From DATDRM01 sp035291705 (GTDB lineage: Bacteria; Chloroflexota; Anaerolineae; Anaerolineales; UBA4823): DNA of 24,255 nucleotides. This document shows positions 1-7,889 of this stretch, piece by piece. Position 1 is the stretch's first letter; each line of letters opens with the position of its first letter. The DNA lies in contig DATDRM010000299.1 in NCBI GenBank assembly GCA_035291705.1, forward strand, positions 1-24,255. The letters run 5' to 3'. The notes beneath the pieces were generated by a model that saw only the letters and a program-made list of their open reading frames with translations, was not told where the DNA came from and searched no databases. The position numbers and the translations under genes are program-made.

Positions 1-880
1 CGTCATACACATCGTCTTGGAGACGAAGATATCTCCCTGTATCCGGATCGTATTCCCAGCGGGTATAGCTGTCGCCGGAATAACGGACGGTGGCTGTCCT
101 TCCTGCAACTCCTCTTTGAGGTGGATCAAGACGGAAGGACATACCGTCCAGGTTCTGGCGGATGTCATCAACGCCTCGCCCGGTCGCGTAGGTGTGGATC
201 TCCGACGTTCCACCGAGGAGGATATCGAATCCACTCGGGTCATAGCGGCAAAGCGGGTCCGCAGTGGTAGGGGGGCAGAGATTCATCCCGCCTTCAAGGA
301 CGAGACGATTGCTGTACTCGGCGCTGAAAAGACGGCCATTGATCGTCGGATCAGCGCTCCCGTAAGCGAAAATGCTTTTATACATGCGGATCAACGCGTC
401 ATCTGGGAAACGCGCAGATCGGATAGAACCGACTTGGGAGGCATCCTCCCCGTAGAAAATGGCGTGAAAGCGTGTGTATCCGTCGTTCTGATAGTAGTCA
501 TAAACGAGATCTGCGGAAGTAAGTCCCCACGGAGGGCGAGAGCTGGTGCGGGGGACAATACTGACCTTGATCGCCACAGGGCGTCGCGCCAAAAGATCTG
601 AGTCGAGCAGCTTCAATCCGGTTAAAGGGTTCACATCAGTTGGAAAATTCTGCGGGCCATAGCCTTCCGGTGGATATGCAGGTGTCGACGTTGCAGTGGG
701 GGGAAGGGTTAGGGTTACCGTTGGGGTTGGTGGAACTGGAGTGTCCGTGGGAGCCGGGGTCGAAGTTGCGGGAAGAGATAAGGTTGGCGTGGGTGGTTCG
801 GGCGTAGGTGTGGAAAAAATTGAACATGCGCCTAAGGTCAAGGCGAGCAACATCAAAAAGGGAAATCGTAAGGTCCGCAT
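1..880 (-). CDS. DUF3048 family lipoprotein, 3' end outside window
   Basis: The minus strand is open for 293 codons from the ATG at 880 to the window edge with no stop, so the C-terminus is missing. A good Shine-Dalgarno (GGAGG, 4 nt before ATG) fixes the start. The N-terminus is a lipoprotein signal with lipobox LGAC (Cys19), followed by about 50 residues rich in Thr and Pro, a linker typical of Chloroflexota surface proteins. After it come the landmarks of DUF3048: NPLTGL, RRPVAIKVS, SADLVYDYYQ and TRFHAIFYGED, then GSIRSAR. I recognise the family from these motifs. Its biochemical role is not established to my knowledge; the protein should sit on the outer face of the membrane. It diverges from the DUF2085 gene over a 114-bp intergenic stretch. 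The apparent plus-strand reading frame across 17-601 is a shadow of this gene. Confidence 0.9.
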   Translation of the reverse strand, partial: MRTLRFPFLMLLALTLGACSIFSTPTPEPPTPTLSLPATSTPAPTDTPVPPTPTVTLTLPPTATSTPAYPPEGYGPQNFPTDVNPLTGLKLLDSDLLARRPVAIKVSIVPRTSSRPPWGLTSADLVYDYYQNDGYTRFHAIFYGEDASQVGSIRSARFPDDALIRMYKSIFAYGSADPTINGRLFSAEYSNRLVLEGGMNLCPPTTADPLCRYDPSGFDILLGGTSEIHTYATGRGVDDIRQNLDGMSFRLDPPQRGVAGRTATVRYSGDSYTRWEYDPDTGRYLRLQDDVYD

Positions 881-955
881 AGTTCCTCCGGTGGTTTGAA
901 ACTCGAATCACAATCATACCCTATTTTGAATGCCCCTGCGAGGGTCGCTCGTCGC

Positions 956-984
956 TTGTTTTTTTAGACAGTACCCTCTATAAT
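956..984 (+). promoter_or_regulatory. Promoter of DUF2085 gene, close to start codon
   Basis: A perfect -10 hexamer TATAAT lies at 979-984, with TTGTTT (956-961) 17 bp upstream as a weak -35. Only 10 nt separate the -10 from the ATG at 995, so transcription should begin about 4 nt before the start codon. No Shine-Dalgarno is present in that space. Confidence 0.6.
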
Positions 985-994
985 TCGATCCAAC

Positions 995-1813
995 ATGGAT
1001 ATTACTGACAAGAAGCTGGGTATAACGTACCGGTATTGGAAGGGGTTGGTGTTCGTGGCTGCCGGATTATTGTTATTTGCCTGGTTGCTCACCACGCCCG
1101 CCGGCTTGCTCGGTAAGGCAGATGCCATCGGGTATGCCGTTTGCCACCGCATCGATCTGCGATCCTTTCATCTTGGGGAACGCCAATTGCCAATGTGTGC
1201 CCGGTGCAGTGGCATGTATCTTGGTGCTATGTTAAGTCTTGGATATCAGGCGGTGATCGGACGTCGCCGGATAGGAACTCCTCCCTGGGGAGTACTCTTG
1301 ATATTGGGGTTATTATTAATAGCTTTTGCCGTGGATGGATTGAACTCATTCTTGAGTTTGTTTCCAGGAGCTCCATCCCTCTATCATCCCAACAACGTTT
1401 TACGATTGCTAACAGGCACCGGGATGGGTTTGGCGATTGCGGTAGCGCTCTATCCTGCTTTTAACCTATCGGTTTGGAGGGAGACGGATGCACGCCCAGC
1501 GCTAGATGGTGTGCGTGAACTTGGTATTTTACTTATCCTAGCGCTGCTCCTCGATGCGGTGGTGTTGACCGAAAACCCGCTGGTTCTTTACCCGCTGGCA
1601 CTGGTCAGCGCGGTTGGAGTCATAGTCTTGCTGACGTTGGTTTATACAATGTTGTGGCTGATGGTATTAAAGTTGGAGAGCAGGTATAATCGTATAGAGC
1701 AGCTTGTCTTACCGTTGATCGGTGGGTTTGCAGTCGGGTTGGTGCAAATCGGGATGTTAGACCTGGCTCGTTACTTTTTAACCGGCACCTGGGAGGGTTT
1801 TCATCTGGGATGA
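995..1813 (+). CDS. DUF2085 family membrane protein
   Basis: A 272-residue polytopic membrane protein with about seven hydrophobic segments. The family signature follows the first span: AVCHRIDLRSFHLG, then QLPMCARCSGMYLG at about residues 47-77. This is the conserved Cys/His-rich region of DUF2085 (CHxxxxRSFHLG and CARCxG), which resembles a metal-binding or thiol site at the membrane. The family's function is not known to me. The start is the ATG at 995. It has no Shine-Dalgarno and lies just downstream of a TATAAT, so the mRNA is probably leaderless or nearly so. It is followed 57 nt later by a DUF4126 gene and then a 60-residue membrane protein, a likely co-transcribed membrane set, though the later genes have strong ribosome sites of their own. 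Confidence 0.88.
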   Translation: MDITDKKLGITYRYWKGLVFVAAGLLLFAWLLTTPAGLLGKADAIGYAVCHRIDLRSFHLGERQLPMCARCSGMYLGAMLSLGYQAVIGRRRIGTPPWGVLLILGLLLIAFAVDGLNSFLSLFPGAPSLYHPNNVLRLLTGTGMGLAIAVALYPAFNLSVWRETDARPALDGVRELGILLILALLLDAVVLTENPLVLYPLALVSAVGVIVLLTLVYTMLWLMVLKLESRYNRIEQLVLPLIGGFAVGLVQIGMLDLARYFLTGTWEGFHLG

Positions 1814-1870
1814 ATAATGAAACGTAAATCGTGAAGCGTGGATGCTGAACAATTAGTAAGGAGGTGAATA

Positions 1871-2449
1871 ATGGAAGTATTGACTGGGATTATGGGGGCG
1901 TTTGGGCTTTCGGCAAGCGCCGGGCTCAATGCATACATCCCTTTGCTTGTGATCGCCATAGTGGCGCGCTTCACAGACTTAATCCAATTGAATTCGCCCT
2001 GGGATACGCTGAGCAGCTGGTGGGTGATCGGTTTGCTGCTTGTATTAACTTTGGTCGAGTTCTTTGCCGATAAGGTTCCAGCGGTGAACCATGTTAACGA
2101 TGTAATCCAAACCATCGTTCGGCCTGCTGCCGGGGCAATCGTGTTCGCGGCCAGCGCTAAGGTGATCACTGACATTCATCCTGTGCTAGCACTGGCAGCC
2201 GGGTTGTTGGTGGCAGGCGGCGTCCATGCGGTCAAAGCTGCCGCAGTGCGCCCGGCAGTGACGGCAACAACCGGCGGTGCTGGAAATGTGCCGATAAGCA
2301 TCGCTGAGGACGTAATAGCGACCATCACATCGATCCTGGCAGTGGTTGTCCCCATAATCCTTACGGTAATCATTATCATGTTGGCTGCCTGGCTGATCTG
2401 GTTTTTCTGGCGACGAGCTGATCGTCAGCGATACGGACAGACGGGTTGA
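1871..2449 (+). CDS. DUF4126 family membrane protein
   Basis: A 192-residue protein starting at an ATG with an excellent Shine-Dalgarno (AAGGAGGTGA, ending 3 nt before ATG). The N-terminus, with GAFGLSASAGLNAYIPLL at residues 9-26, is the hallmark of DUF4126: a Ser/Ala/Gly/Asn-rich first span. It is followed by hydrophobic segments at about 50-65, 85-125 and 145-178 and a basic C-terminal tail. The charged stretch EFFADKVPAVNHVND (63-77) is also typical of the family. No function is established to my knowledge; an integral membrane location is clear. Downstream of DUF2085 and upstream of a small membrane protein, probably one transcript. Confidence 0.85.
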   Translation: MEVLTGIMGAFGLSASAGLNAYIPLLVIAIVARFTDLIQLNSPWDTLSSWWVIGLLLVLTLVEFFADKVPAVNHVNDVIQTIVRPAAGAIVFAASAKVITDIHPVLALAAGLLVAGGVHAVKAAAVRPAVTATTGGAGNVPISIAEDVIATITSILAVVVPIILTVIIIMLAAWLIWFFWRRADRQRYGQTG

Positions 2450-2479
2450 ATAGATTAGATCAATCGAAAGGAGCTGGAT

Positions 2480-2662
2480 ATGTCAGATGAAGAGCAAGGT
2501 ATTCCGGAGGTAATCGAAACCCCCTTAACCCCTGTAGATCAATCCAAGAAATCCAACGCTGGGAAGATCATTGGAATTATCGTGGCGATTCTTTTGTGTT
2601 GTTGCGCATTAATCACTGCGGCTGTTATTTACGCTGGTGTGTGGGTTTGGAATACTTACTAG
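2480..2662 (+). CDS. Small single-span membrane protein
   Basis: A 60-residue frame with a strong ribosome site (AAAGGAG, 6 nt before ATG), 30 nt after the DUF4126 gene. Residues 1-28 are acidic and polar. Residues 29-53 form one transmembrane helix containing a CCC cluster (about 40-42), and only a few residues follow. I do not recognise a family. The ribosome site, spacing and clean N-in/C-out topology argue it is real. Its last 54 nt overlap the 3' end of the DUF402 gene on the opposite strand. A regulator or partner of the preceding polytopic proteins is possible but unproven. Confidence 0.7.
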   Translation: MSDEEQGIPEVIETPLTPVDQSKKSNAGKIIGIIVAILLCCCALITAAVIYAGVWVWNTY

Positions 2663-3103
2663 ATTTGTGAACATTGCCTGTAACTCCATCAGCGCATGGC
2701 GGGCGTGAGCTTGCACCTGGGGGGACAATGGCAGGGAGGTGAACTCGTCTTCATCTAAAACGGTTTGCCTTCCATCCGGAAAGACCAGCAGATCGAGGGC
2801 CAGGTCGCGATAAGAAACCGTGCGCCCATGAAATTCTGCCGGGCAGCCGATATTACAGTACCAACCTTTGAGCTGGTCGTCGGCCCGGTCGCGCACTTCA
2901 AAAACGTTATACCACCGGTCATCGAAATAAGTTTCGATGAAGCGGTCGCCAGGGCGTAAAACCATTTCATCGACGTTCACCTCATCGCGTTCGAAAAACG
3001 CCTCCAGCACGATCTGGTGTGGAGCGCGTTTGAGCAGCTTTCCCTGGTAACGCCAGGTCTCTTGGCCTTTATAATCCAATTTAAGAATCGTGATGGTAGT
3101 CAT
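2609..3103 (-). CDS. DUF402 domain protein, possible (nucleoside) polyphosphatase
   Basis: A 164-residue protein, the last gene of the thiamine operon, 23 nt after thiQ. The start is placed at the ATG at 3103; longer in-frame extensions lie antisense to, and inside, thiQ. The body matches DUF402: basic N-terminal strands, GWYCNIGCPAEFHGRTVSYRD at about residues 90-110, then LDLLVFPDGRQTVLDEDEF at about 112-130. In characterised members of this family (Staphylococcus and Streptomyces enzymes) the acidic residues of that last block bind metal and the proteins hydrolyse nucleoside tri- and diphosphates. Activity here is inferred. Its place in a TPP-controlled operon raises thiamine tri- or diphosphate as a substrate. 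The 3' end overlaps the convergent small membrane gene by 54 nt. Confidence 0.82.
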   Translation of the reverse strand: MTTITILKLDYKGQETWRYQGKLLKRAPHQIVLEAFFERDEVNVDEMVLRPGDRFIETYFDDRWYNVFEVRDRADDQLKGWYCNIGCPAEFHGRTVSYRDLALDLLVFPDGRQTVLDEDEFTSLPLSPQVQAHARHALMELQAMFTNLVSIPNPHTSVNNSRSD

Positions 3104-3126
3104 TGGTTGCCAGTGGGGTAGGCCGA

Positions 3127-4182
3127 TCAATTTTCCCGAGGAAACACCAGGAGTGACTCGGCTGGATCGAAGCTCAGTTGCAGGGTTTGCCCAATTTCTG
3201 GCAAGGAGGGTCTGCAGGGCAGGTCGAACGTCAGGCTGACCTCGCCCAAAGCAAGTATGGTCCGGCAAAGGCTGCCTCGAAAGGTTGTTTCGATCACCTT
3301 CCCCAGGATAATGCATTTCCCCTGGCTGTCCAGGTTAACCGCATCCGGGCGGATCAGCAAGGTCACCAGACCTGTGGTTTGTTCTGAGACGGGCAAGTCT
3401 CCGATCGCTGTTTTGATCACGTACTCCCCATTTGTCCGCCGGATCTCGCCGGGAAGGAGATTGGTTAACCCCAGGAAACGCGCCACGAATAGCGACGCTG
3501 GCCGGCTGTAAATCTCCTGCGGCGTGCCGATTTGTTCTACTTCGCCTGCACGCATCAAGACGACCCGGTCAGCAATGGCGAAGGCTTCTTCCTGGTCGTG
3601 GGTGACGTACAGGACGGTTTGGTGCATGTGGCGGAGAAGCTGGCGGATTTCGCTCATCAGGAGTTCGCGCAGTGTACGATCAACTGAACCCAGGGGTTCG
3701 TCGAGCATCAAAAGCCGAGGCTGGGTCACCAGAGCACGCGCCAGGGCGACGCGTTGCCCCTCTCCACCAGAGAGGGTATTCACATTCCTTATCTTGAAAT
3801 CGGCAAGCCCCACCAGGTTAAGAGTTTTTTCAACCTGTTGGTCAATATCCTTTTTCTCCATCGCGGACATACGTAAACCGAAGGCGATGTTGTCAAAGAC
3901 GTTCATATGGGGGAATAGGGCGTAATCCTGGAACATCAAGCCGAACCCGCGCAAGTGGGGGGGCGTGTTTTCGAGAGGATTTCCTTTCCACAACAGGCTT
4001 CCCTGGTCCGGTTTTTCGATGCCAGCGACGATCTGAAGCAGGGTGGATTTCCCACAGCCGCTTGGACCAAGGATGGCAACAATTTCCCCTTCCTTCACCT
4101 CAATTGAGACTCCTTTTAATGCACGCGTCTCGCCAAAGGACTTGTGAATATCGATCAACGTCAAGGCAGTGGTGGTGTTCAA
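3127..4182 (-). CDS. thiQ: Thiamine ABC transporter ATP-binding protein (ThiQ-like, with TOBE domain)
   Basis: ATPase that powers thiamine import by the ThiB/ThiP system. From the TTG at 4182 (351 residues): Walker A GPSGCGKST at 39-47, Q-loop Q85, signature LSGGEGQRV at 137-145, Walker B LLMLDEP at 157-163 with D161/E162, and H-loop H195. All catalytic residues are present. A C-terminal TOBE-like region (about 230-351) makes it longer than enterobacterial ThiQ (~230 residues) and closer to Fbp/Pot-type ATPases. I prefer the TTG at 4182 because AGGAAAG lies 8 nt upstream; another in-frame TTG at 4203 would add 7 residues with a poorer ribosome site. ThiP ends 35 nt upstream. Substrate assignment rests on the ThiB neighbour and the TPP riboswitch. 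Confidence 0.9.
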   Translation of the reverse strand: MNTTTALTLIDIHKSFGETRALKGVSIEVKEGEIVAILGPSGCGKSTLLQIVAGIEKPDQGSLLWKGNPLENTPPHLRGFGLMFQDYALFPHMNVFDNIAFGLRMSAMEKKDIDQQVEKTLNLVGLADFKIRNVNTLSGGEGQRVALARALVTQPRLLMLDEPLGSVDRTLRELLMSEIRQLLRHMHQTVLYVTHDQEEAFAIADRVVLMRAGEVEQIGTPQEIYSRPASLFVARFLGLTNLLPGEIRRTNGEYVIKTAIGDLPVSEQTTGLVTLLIRPDAVNLDSQGKCIILGKVIETTFRGSLCRTILALGEVSLTFDLPCRPSLPEIGQTLQLSFDPAESLLVFPREN

Positions 4183-4217
4183 GTACCTACTTTCCTGGAT
4201 CAACTTCCCGGAAGATT

Positions 4218-5936
4218 TTAGAATTCACCGACCTCAGCGATCCGAAAGCGCTCGATCGCCAACATTCCACCTGCAGCGAGGATCATGAGGATCGTGCTGA
4301 GGGCCAGCGCCTGACCATAGTTGATCGCTCCAGGCTGGGATATGAAACGGTAGATCACAAGTGGAATCGTAGGGTATTCCGGGCGGGCGATGAGAGCGGT
4401 CGCGCCGAACTCTCCCAGCGAAATGGTAAAAGCGAAAGTCGCCGCGACCAGGAGCGCACGACCGATGAGGGGCAGATCGATGAAACGAAGCACCTCTCCT
4501 GGGGAGGCTCCAAGCACAGAAGCTGCCTGGCGCAGGCGCGGCTGGATGCTGCGCAAAGATGGTGTCAGGCTACGCACTACAAACGGAAAGGCTACCAGGG
4601 TGTGGGCGATGGGGATCAGTAAGGGTGAGGCGCGCAGGTCGATGGGAGGCCGGTTTAGTGCAACTATGAAACCCAGGCCAAGCGTGACGGCGGAGGTTCC
4701 TAATGGCAACATGAGGATCGGGTCAAGGGCGCGGTTGGGGAGGGCATGGGCGTCTCGCGCCAACGCCCAGGCAGCTGGCATCCCAAGCGTTAAGGCAAGC
4801 AGAACGGTTGCCCCGGCGTAGCCCAGGGAAATAGCGATGGCAGTTATCGGGGGCACATAAAAGAGGGAGCTACGCCGGTTGACGGAGAGTTCACGATAAA
4901 AATCGAACGTCAACCCTGGAGATTCAAGGCTCTGCTGGCCGCGCCCTGGATCAAGGCGAACCACCGAACGGGTTGCCAGAGCGATTAATGGGAGAGTAAG
5001 CAATGTGAGTAGAAGGGCGATCATTATCGCGGCGAAAATACGGGTCTGCCGGGAGATCAGGCGTTTCTGAGTGTATTGGCGAGCACGCAAGGTTATTGGG
5101 CGCGAGACGCGCGCCGATAAGCGTGTATAGACGATTGTCAGGACCAGCGTGCAGCTCAGTTGTAATATCGACAGTACTGCTGCCAGCGGCAGATTAAACA
5201 GACTGATCGTCTGATAGTATATCTCTACTTCCAGGGTGGCAAAGCGCGGCCCTCCCAGGACAAGGATCACACCAAAAGAAGTAAAGTCGAAGATGAACAC
5301 CAGGAGTGCCGCTGACGCGATGGCAGGTGCCAGCAGGGGGAGGGTAATATGCAGAAAGGCCTGCCAACGGTTTGCGCCAAGAGTGCGGGCGGCTTGAGTC
5401 AGCCGGGGATCGAGATGCGACCAGAAATCACCAACCAAACGTAAGACGATCGTTAAATTATAAAAAACATGTGCTACCAGGATGGCGGTGATCGTATTGG
5501 TGAACTTGATCGGAGGAGCCTGTAAGTCAAACAGCTCCATCGTAGCAAGGTTAATCCAACCACGCGGCCCAAGCAAGGCGTTAAATGCGACAGCCACCAC
5601 CAGGGTTGGCATGACGAACGGGATGCCAGAGAGGGCCTGGAGCAGGGCTTTGCCGCGGAACTCATAGCGGGCGAAGAGGTATGCTCCTGGAAGGCCGATA
5701 GCGAGTGTCAGTAATGTAGAGAGTGTAGCCTGCCAGATGGTAAACCACATGACACGCCTGACTGACTCGGAAGTGAACGCCTCCATAAAAGGTTGGGACA
5801 GGCCACTCTCTGCGCGCGCAAAACTGAGCTGGAAGATACTTCCCAACGGGTAAAAAAAGAATACGCATAAAAAGCTCAACGGTGCCAGCCAGAGCGCGGC
5901 AAGTAGCAGTACCTTACGGAGATTGCTCGCATTCAT
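4218..5936 (-). CDS. thiP: Thiamine ABC transporter permease (fused two-domain ThiP)
   Basis: Inner-membrane channel of the thiamine importer. The 572 residues contain two binding-protein-dependent permease modules in one chain, as in enterobacterial ThiP (536 residues, 12 spans). Each module has the cytoplasmic coupling loop that contacts the ATPase: QAARTLGANRWQAF..LP at about 181-200 and QAASVLGASPGEVLRFIDLP at 470-489. Hydrophobic segments occur throughout, with a cytoplasmic and periplasmic break around residues 275-300 and 325-365. The start is the ATG at 5936. No clear Shine-Dalgarno precedes it, and a 103-nt gap separates it from thiB, the largest gap within the operon. Fused iron permeases (FbpB type) share this architecture, so the thiamine call depends on context. 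Confidence 0.9.
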   Translation of the reverse strand: MNASNLRKVLLLAALWLAPLSFLCVFFFYPLGSIFQLSFARAESGLSQPFMEAFTSESVRRVMWFTIWQATLSTLLTLAIGLPGAYLFARYEFRGKALLQALSGIPFVMPTLVVAVAFNALLGPRGWINLATMELFDLQAPPIKFTNTITAILVAHVFYNLTIVLRLVGDFWSHLDPRLTQAARTLGANRWQAFLHITLPLLAPAIASAALLVFIFDFTSFGVILVLGGPRFATLEVEIYYQTISLFNLPLAAVLSILQLSCTLVLTIVYTRLSARVSRPITLRARQYTQKRLISRQTRIFAAIMIALLLTLLTLPLIALATRSVVRLDPGRGQQSLESPGLTFDFYRELSVNRRSSLFYVPPITAIAISLGYAGATVLLALTLGMPAAWALARDAHALPNRALDPILMLPLGTSAVTLGLGFIVALNRPPIDLRASPLLIPIAHTLVAFPFVVRSLTPSLRSIQPRLRQAASVLGASPGEVLRFIDLPLIGRALLVAATFAFTISLGEFGATALIARPEYPTIPLVIYRFISQPGAINYGQALALSTILMILAAGGMLAIERFRIAEVGEF

Positions 5937-6039
5937 GGAATTTAAACCATAGAGGCGTACATTATCTGGTAATTCGTTAAATACTGACAGTCACTCTGGT
6001 TGGAAACGACAGGGGTCATACCTAAGGATAAATCACCTC

Positions 6040-7131
6040 TTACCGTAGCACGATCTCCGTCCAGGCCTGAATCCATTCCTCTCGCTTCGCAGCGATTTCC
6101 TCTGGGTTAATATAGGCGGGTTTTTTCGGAACAGCCAGGTATTTAACGAACGTTTCGTCGAGGTTGGTCTTATCATTGATTGGGAAGACGAACATCTGCA
6201 ACGGCATATCCTCCTGGAAAGTTGGGGAGAGCATGAAGTCCACCCACTTTTCAGCGAGTTCTCGATTGCTGGTACCACTGAGGATACCGACAAACTCCAC
6301 CTGGCGGAAACAAGATTCGTCGCTCACTACAGCAGCAGTGGGAGGTTCTTCGATTGGCGTTTCGGCGTAGATAACCTCAAAAGGGGGGCTTGACCCATAG
6401 GAGACGACGATTGGGCGGGTGCCTCCCCCGCGGCTAAATTCAGTATAGTAGGCGATTTCCCAGTCGTTGACGACGAGGACATCGTTTTCAACCAGGCCTT
6501 CCCAGAAATCCAGGTATCCCTGCTCGCCATAGCGCCCGATGGTTGCCAGCAGAAAAGCCAAACCAGGTGAAGAAGTGGCGGGATTCTCTACTACGAGCAG
6601 GCTCTTATACTCAGGCTTGAGCAGATCATCCAGGTTATTGGGAGGTGAAAGGCCTTTTTCTGCAAAATAAGCCTTTTCGTAATTGAGGCACACGTCGCCA
6701 TAATCCACTGGCAAGGCGCGATGCTGTGGATCGAGTTCAAATTCATCGGGGATGTCGGCGAGCTGGGGCGAATCATACGACTCGAAGATACCCTCCTCTA
6801 AAGCCCGGCTGAGGAATGTATTGTCCACGCCATAAAACACATCTGCCAGTGGGGCGTTTTTAGCCAGGATAGCCTTATTGACCGCGGTGCCCGTGTCTCC
6901 AGTTTTGAGGAACTTTACCTCGCTGCCGTACTGATCAATGAAGGCCTGAAGAACTGGCTCTGATATTGCGAACGAGTCGTGGGTCATCACCGTCAGAGTG
7001 CGACGACCTTCCTGGATGGTGACAGTTGGCTCAACGTTGGTCGCGGTCGGTACAGCGGGCGCGCAGGCAGCGAGCGTCCCGCAGACGATGAGCAAGGCGG
7101 AGATCTGGAAAGTCGAAGAAATTTTGCACAT
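6040..7131 (-). CDS. thiB: Thiamine ABC transporter substrate-binding lipoprotein (ThiB-like)
   Basis: Extracytoplasmic receptor that delivers thiamine (or TMP/TPP) to ThiP. The 363 residues begin with a lipoprotein signal with lipobox LAAC (Cys23). The mature part follows the ThiB pattern: TLTVMTHDSFAIS, then ADVFYGVDN, PVDYGDVCLNYEK, a TSSPGLAFLLATIG segment, and a C-terminus PEEIAAKREEWIQAWTEIV closely like the end of E. coli ThiB/TbpA. This similarity is specific enough to prefer thiamine over iron or polyamine. A Shine-Dalgarno (AAGGAG, 8 nt before ATG) overlaps the stop codon of the thiamine pyrophosphokinase gene 5 nt away, so the two are likely translationally coupled. The lipid anchor fits an organism without a classical outer membrane. 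Confidence 0.93.
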   Translation of the reverse strand: MCKISSTFQISALLIVCGTLAACAPAVPTATNVEPTVTIQEGRRTLTVMTHDSFAISEPVLQAFIDQYGSEVKFLKTGDTGTAVNKAILAKNAPLADVFYGVDNTFLSRALEEGIFESYDSPQLADIPDEFELDPQHRALPVDYGDVCLNYEKAYFAEKGLSPPNNLDDLLKPEYKSLLVVENPATSSPGLAFLLATIGRYGEQGYLDFWEGLVENDVLVVNDWEIAYYTEFSRGGGTRPIVVSYGSSPPFEVIYAETPIEEPPTAAVVSDESCFRQVEFVGILSGTSNRELAEKWVDFMLSPTFQEDMPLQMFVFPINDKTNLDETFVKYLAVPKKPAYINPEEIAAKREEWIQAWTEIVLR

Positions 7132-7136
7132 CTTTC

Positions 7137-7835
7137 CTACTCCTTACTCGATTGAGATTTGAGAGTTGAGAATCGAGATCCGATTTTTGGATCATCGTTT
7201 GTGCGGTGGATTAACAACACCTTGCCGTGCCTGATCTGGACCTCTGCTGTCGCACCTGCCAGTTCATTCGATAGGCTCAACGTGCTACCAAATTGTAAAG
7301 ATGCTCTCTTCAAAGGCCAGCGGAGGCCGTGCGTGGTGACGCCGGTAACCTTAGGTGAAAGGGGAACCAGCGAGATAATATCGCCGCGCTTGCCTTGAAC
7401 GAGGATCCTGTCGCTATCCCGAAGGAGATAAATGATGTCTGGGCCGTCAATTGCCAACAGGCGGATCCTTCCCCATTCCTCTCGGCTGAGCAATAGCAGG
7501 TTCGCCAGAGTCTGGTCCAGGCGTCCCCCGATCATCCCGAACAAAACTATCTCCTCTGCACCGATCTGAATGGCGTAATTCAAGGCGAGTTCGAGGTCAG
7601 TCTGGTCCTTATCCCGGGGATAGGCGATGATCTGGATTCCGTGGGCGACTAAAGCTTCCTGATCGGAATTAGACAGCGAATCTAGATCCCCAATGACCAC
7701 AGAAGGCCAGAGGCCAAGAGTCCGGCAGTTGTGTACCCCGCCGTCGGCGGCAATCAAGACATCGTCGAGACGAAGAGCACGGCGGGCTTGCTCGGAGCTG
7801 GAAAATGCTCCATTGGCAAAGATGACAGCTCGCAC
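7137..7835 (-). CDS. thiN: Thiamine pyrophosphokinase
   Basis: Transfers pyrophosphate from ATP to thiamine to make TPP in the cytoplasm. With the GTG start at 7835 the protein has 232 residues, a normal family length. Motifs in order: AADGG (29-33), GDLDS (49-53), DKDQTDLE (75-82) for metal and ATP binding, GGRLDQ (103-108), and LSLSNE near the C-terminus for thiamine contact. The GTG is chosen because GGAGGAGGG lies 8 nt upstream; an in-frame ATG at 7877 would translate through the riboswitch hairpin. This ribosome site is the 3' arm of a perfect 10-bp hairpin, so translation should be controlled by the TPP aptamer upstream. First gene of the thiamine operon. Confidence 0.94.
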   Translation of the reverse strand: MRAVIFANGAFSSSEQARRALRLDDVLIAADGGVHNCRTLGLWPSVVIGDLDSLSNSDQEALVAHGIQIIAYPRDKDQTDLELALNYAIQIGAEEIVLFGMIGGRLDQTLANLLLLSREEWGRIRLLAIDGPDIIYLLRDSDRILVQGKRGDIISLVPLSPKVTGVTTHGLRWPLKRASLQFGSTLSLSNELAGATAEVQIRHGKVLLIHRTNDDPKIGSRFSTLKSQSSKE

Positions 7836-7843
7836 AAACAATT

Positions 7844-7867
7844 CCCTCCTCCGGGGTCGGAGGAGGG
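7844..7867 (-). promoter_or_regulatory. Shine-Dalgarno sequestering hairpin of the TPP riboswitch
   Basis: Perfect 10-bp inverted repeat with a 4-nt loop: on the minus strand CCCTCCTCCG, loop ACCC, then CGGAGGAGGG. The 3' arm is the ribosome site of thiN. No U-run follows it, so it acts on translation rather than as a terminator. The 5' arm can instead pair with the 3' strand of aptamer helix P1: GGAGGGAA at 7898-7891 is exactly complementary to TTCCCTCC at 7869-7862. This gives a two-state switch. Confidence 0.85.
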
Positions 7868-7889
7868 AAAAATGCAAACAATATATAGC

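Noticed and set aside
17..601. Plus-strand 194-codon open frame at the left edge
   Set aside because: It lies antisense to the DUF3048 lipoprotein frame, which has a ribosome site, lipobox and family motifs; this frame has none.
696..899. Tandem repeat / minisatellite in the GT-rich stretch near 690-830, also near 19600-19720 and 20830-20970
   Set aside because: These are the reverse complements of Thr/Pro-rich coding linkers; no exact repeat unit recurs.
3104..3316. Upstream extension of the DUF402 frame
   Set aside because: It runs inside thiQ in another frame; the ATG at 3103 after the thiQ stop is sufficient and starts at the domain.
5937..6039. Internal promoter or second regulatory RNA in the 103-nt thiB-thiP gap
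   Set aside because: A GATAAT-like element was seen, but the -35 region is poor and no stable hairpin or conserved motif was found.
7844..7867. Intrinsic terminator for transcriptional control by the riboswitch
   Set aside because: No U-run follows the hairpin on the minus strand, and its 3' arm is the ribosome site, so translational control fits better.
7836..7877. ATG start for thiN at 7877 giving 14 more residues
   Set aside because: These codons lie across the Shine-Dalgarno hairpin; GTG at 7835 has the right ribosome site and matches the family N-terminus.
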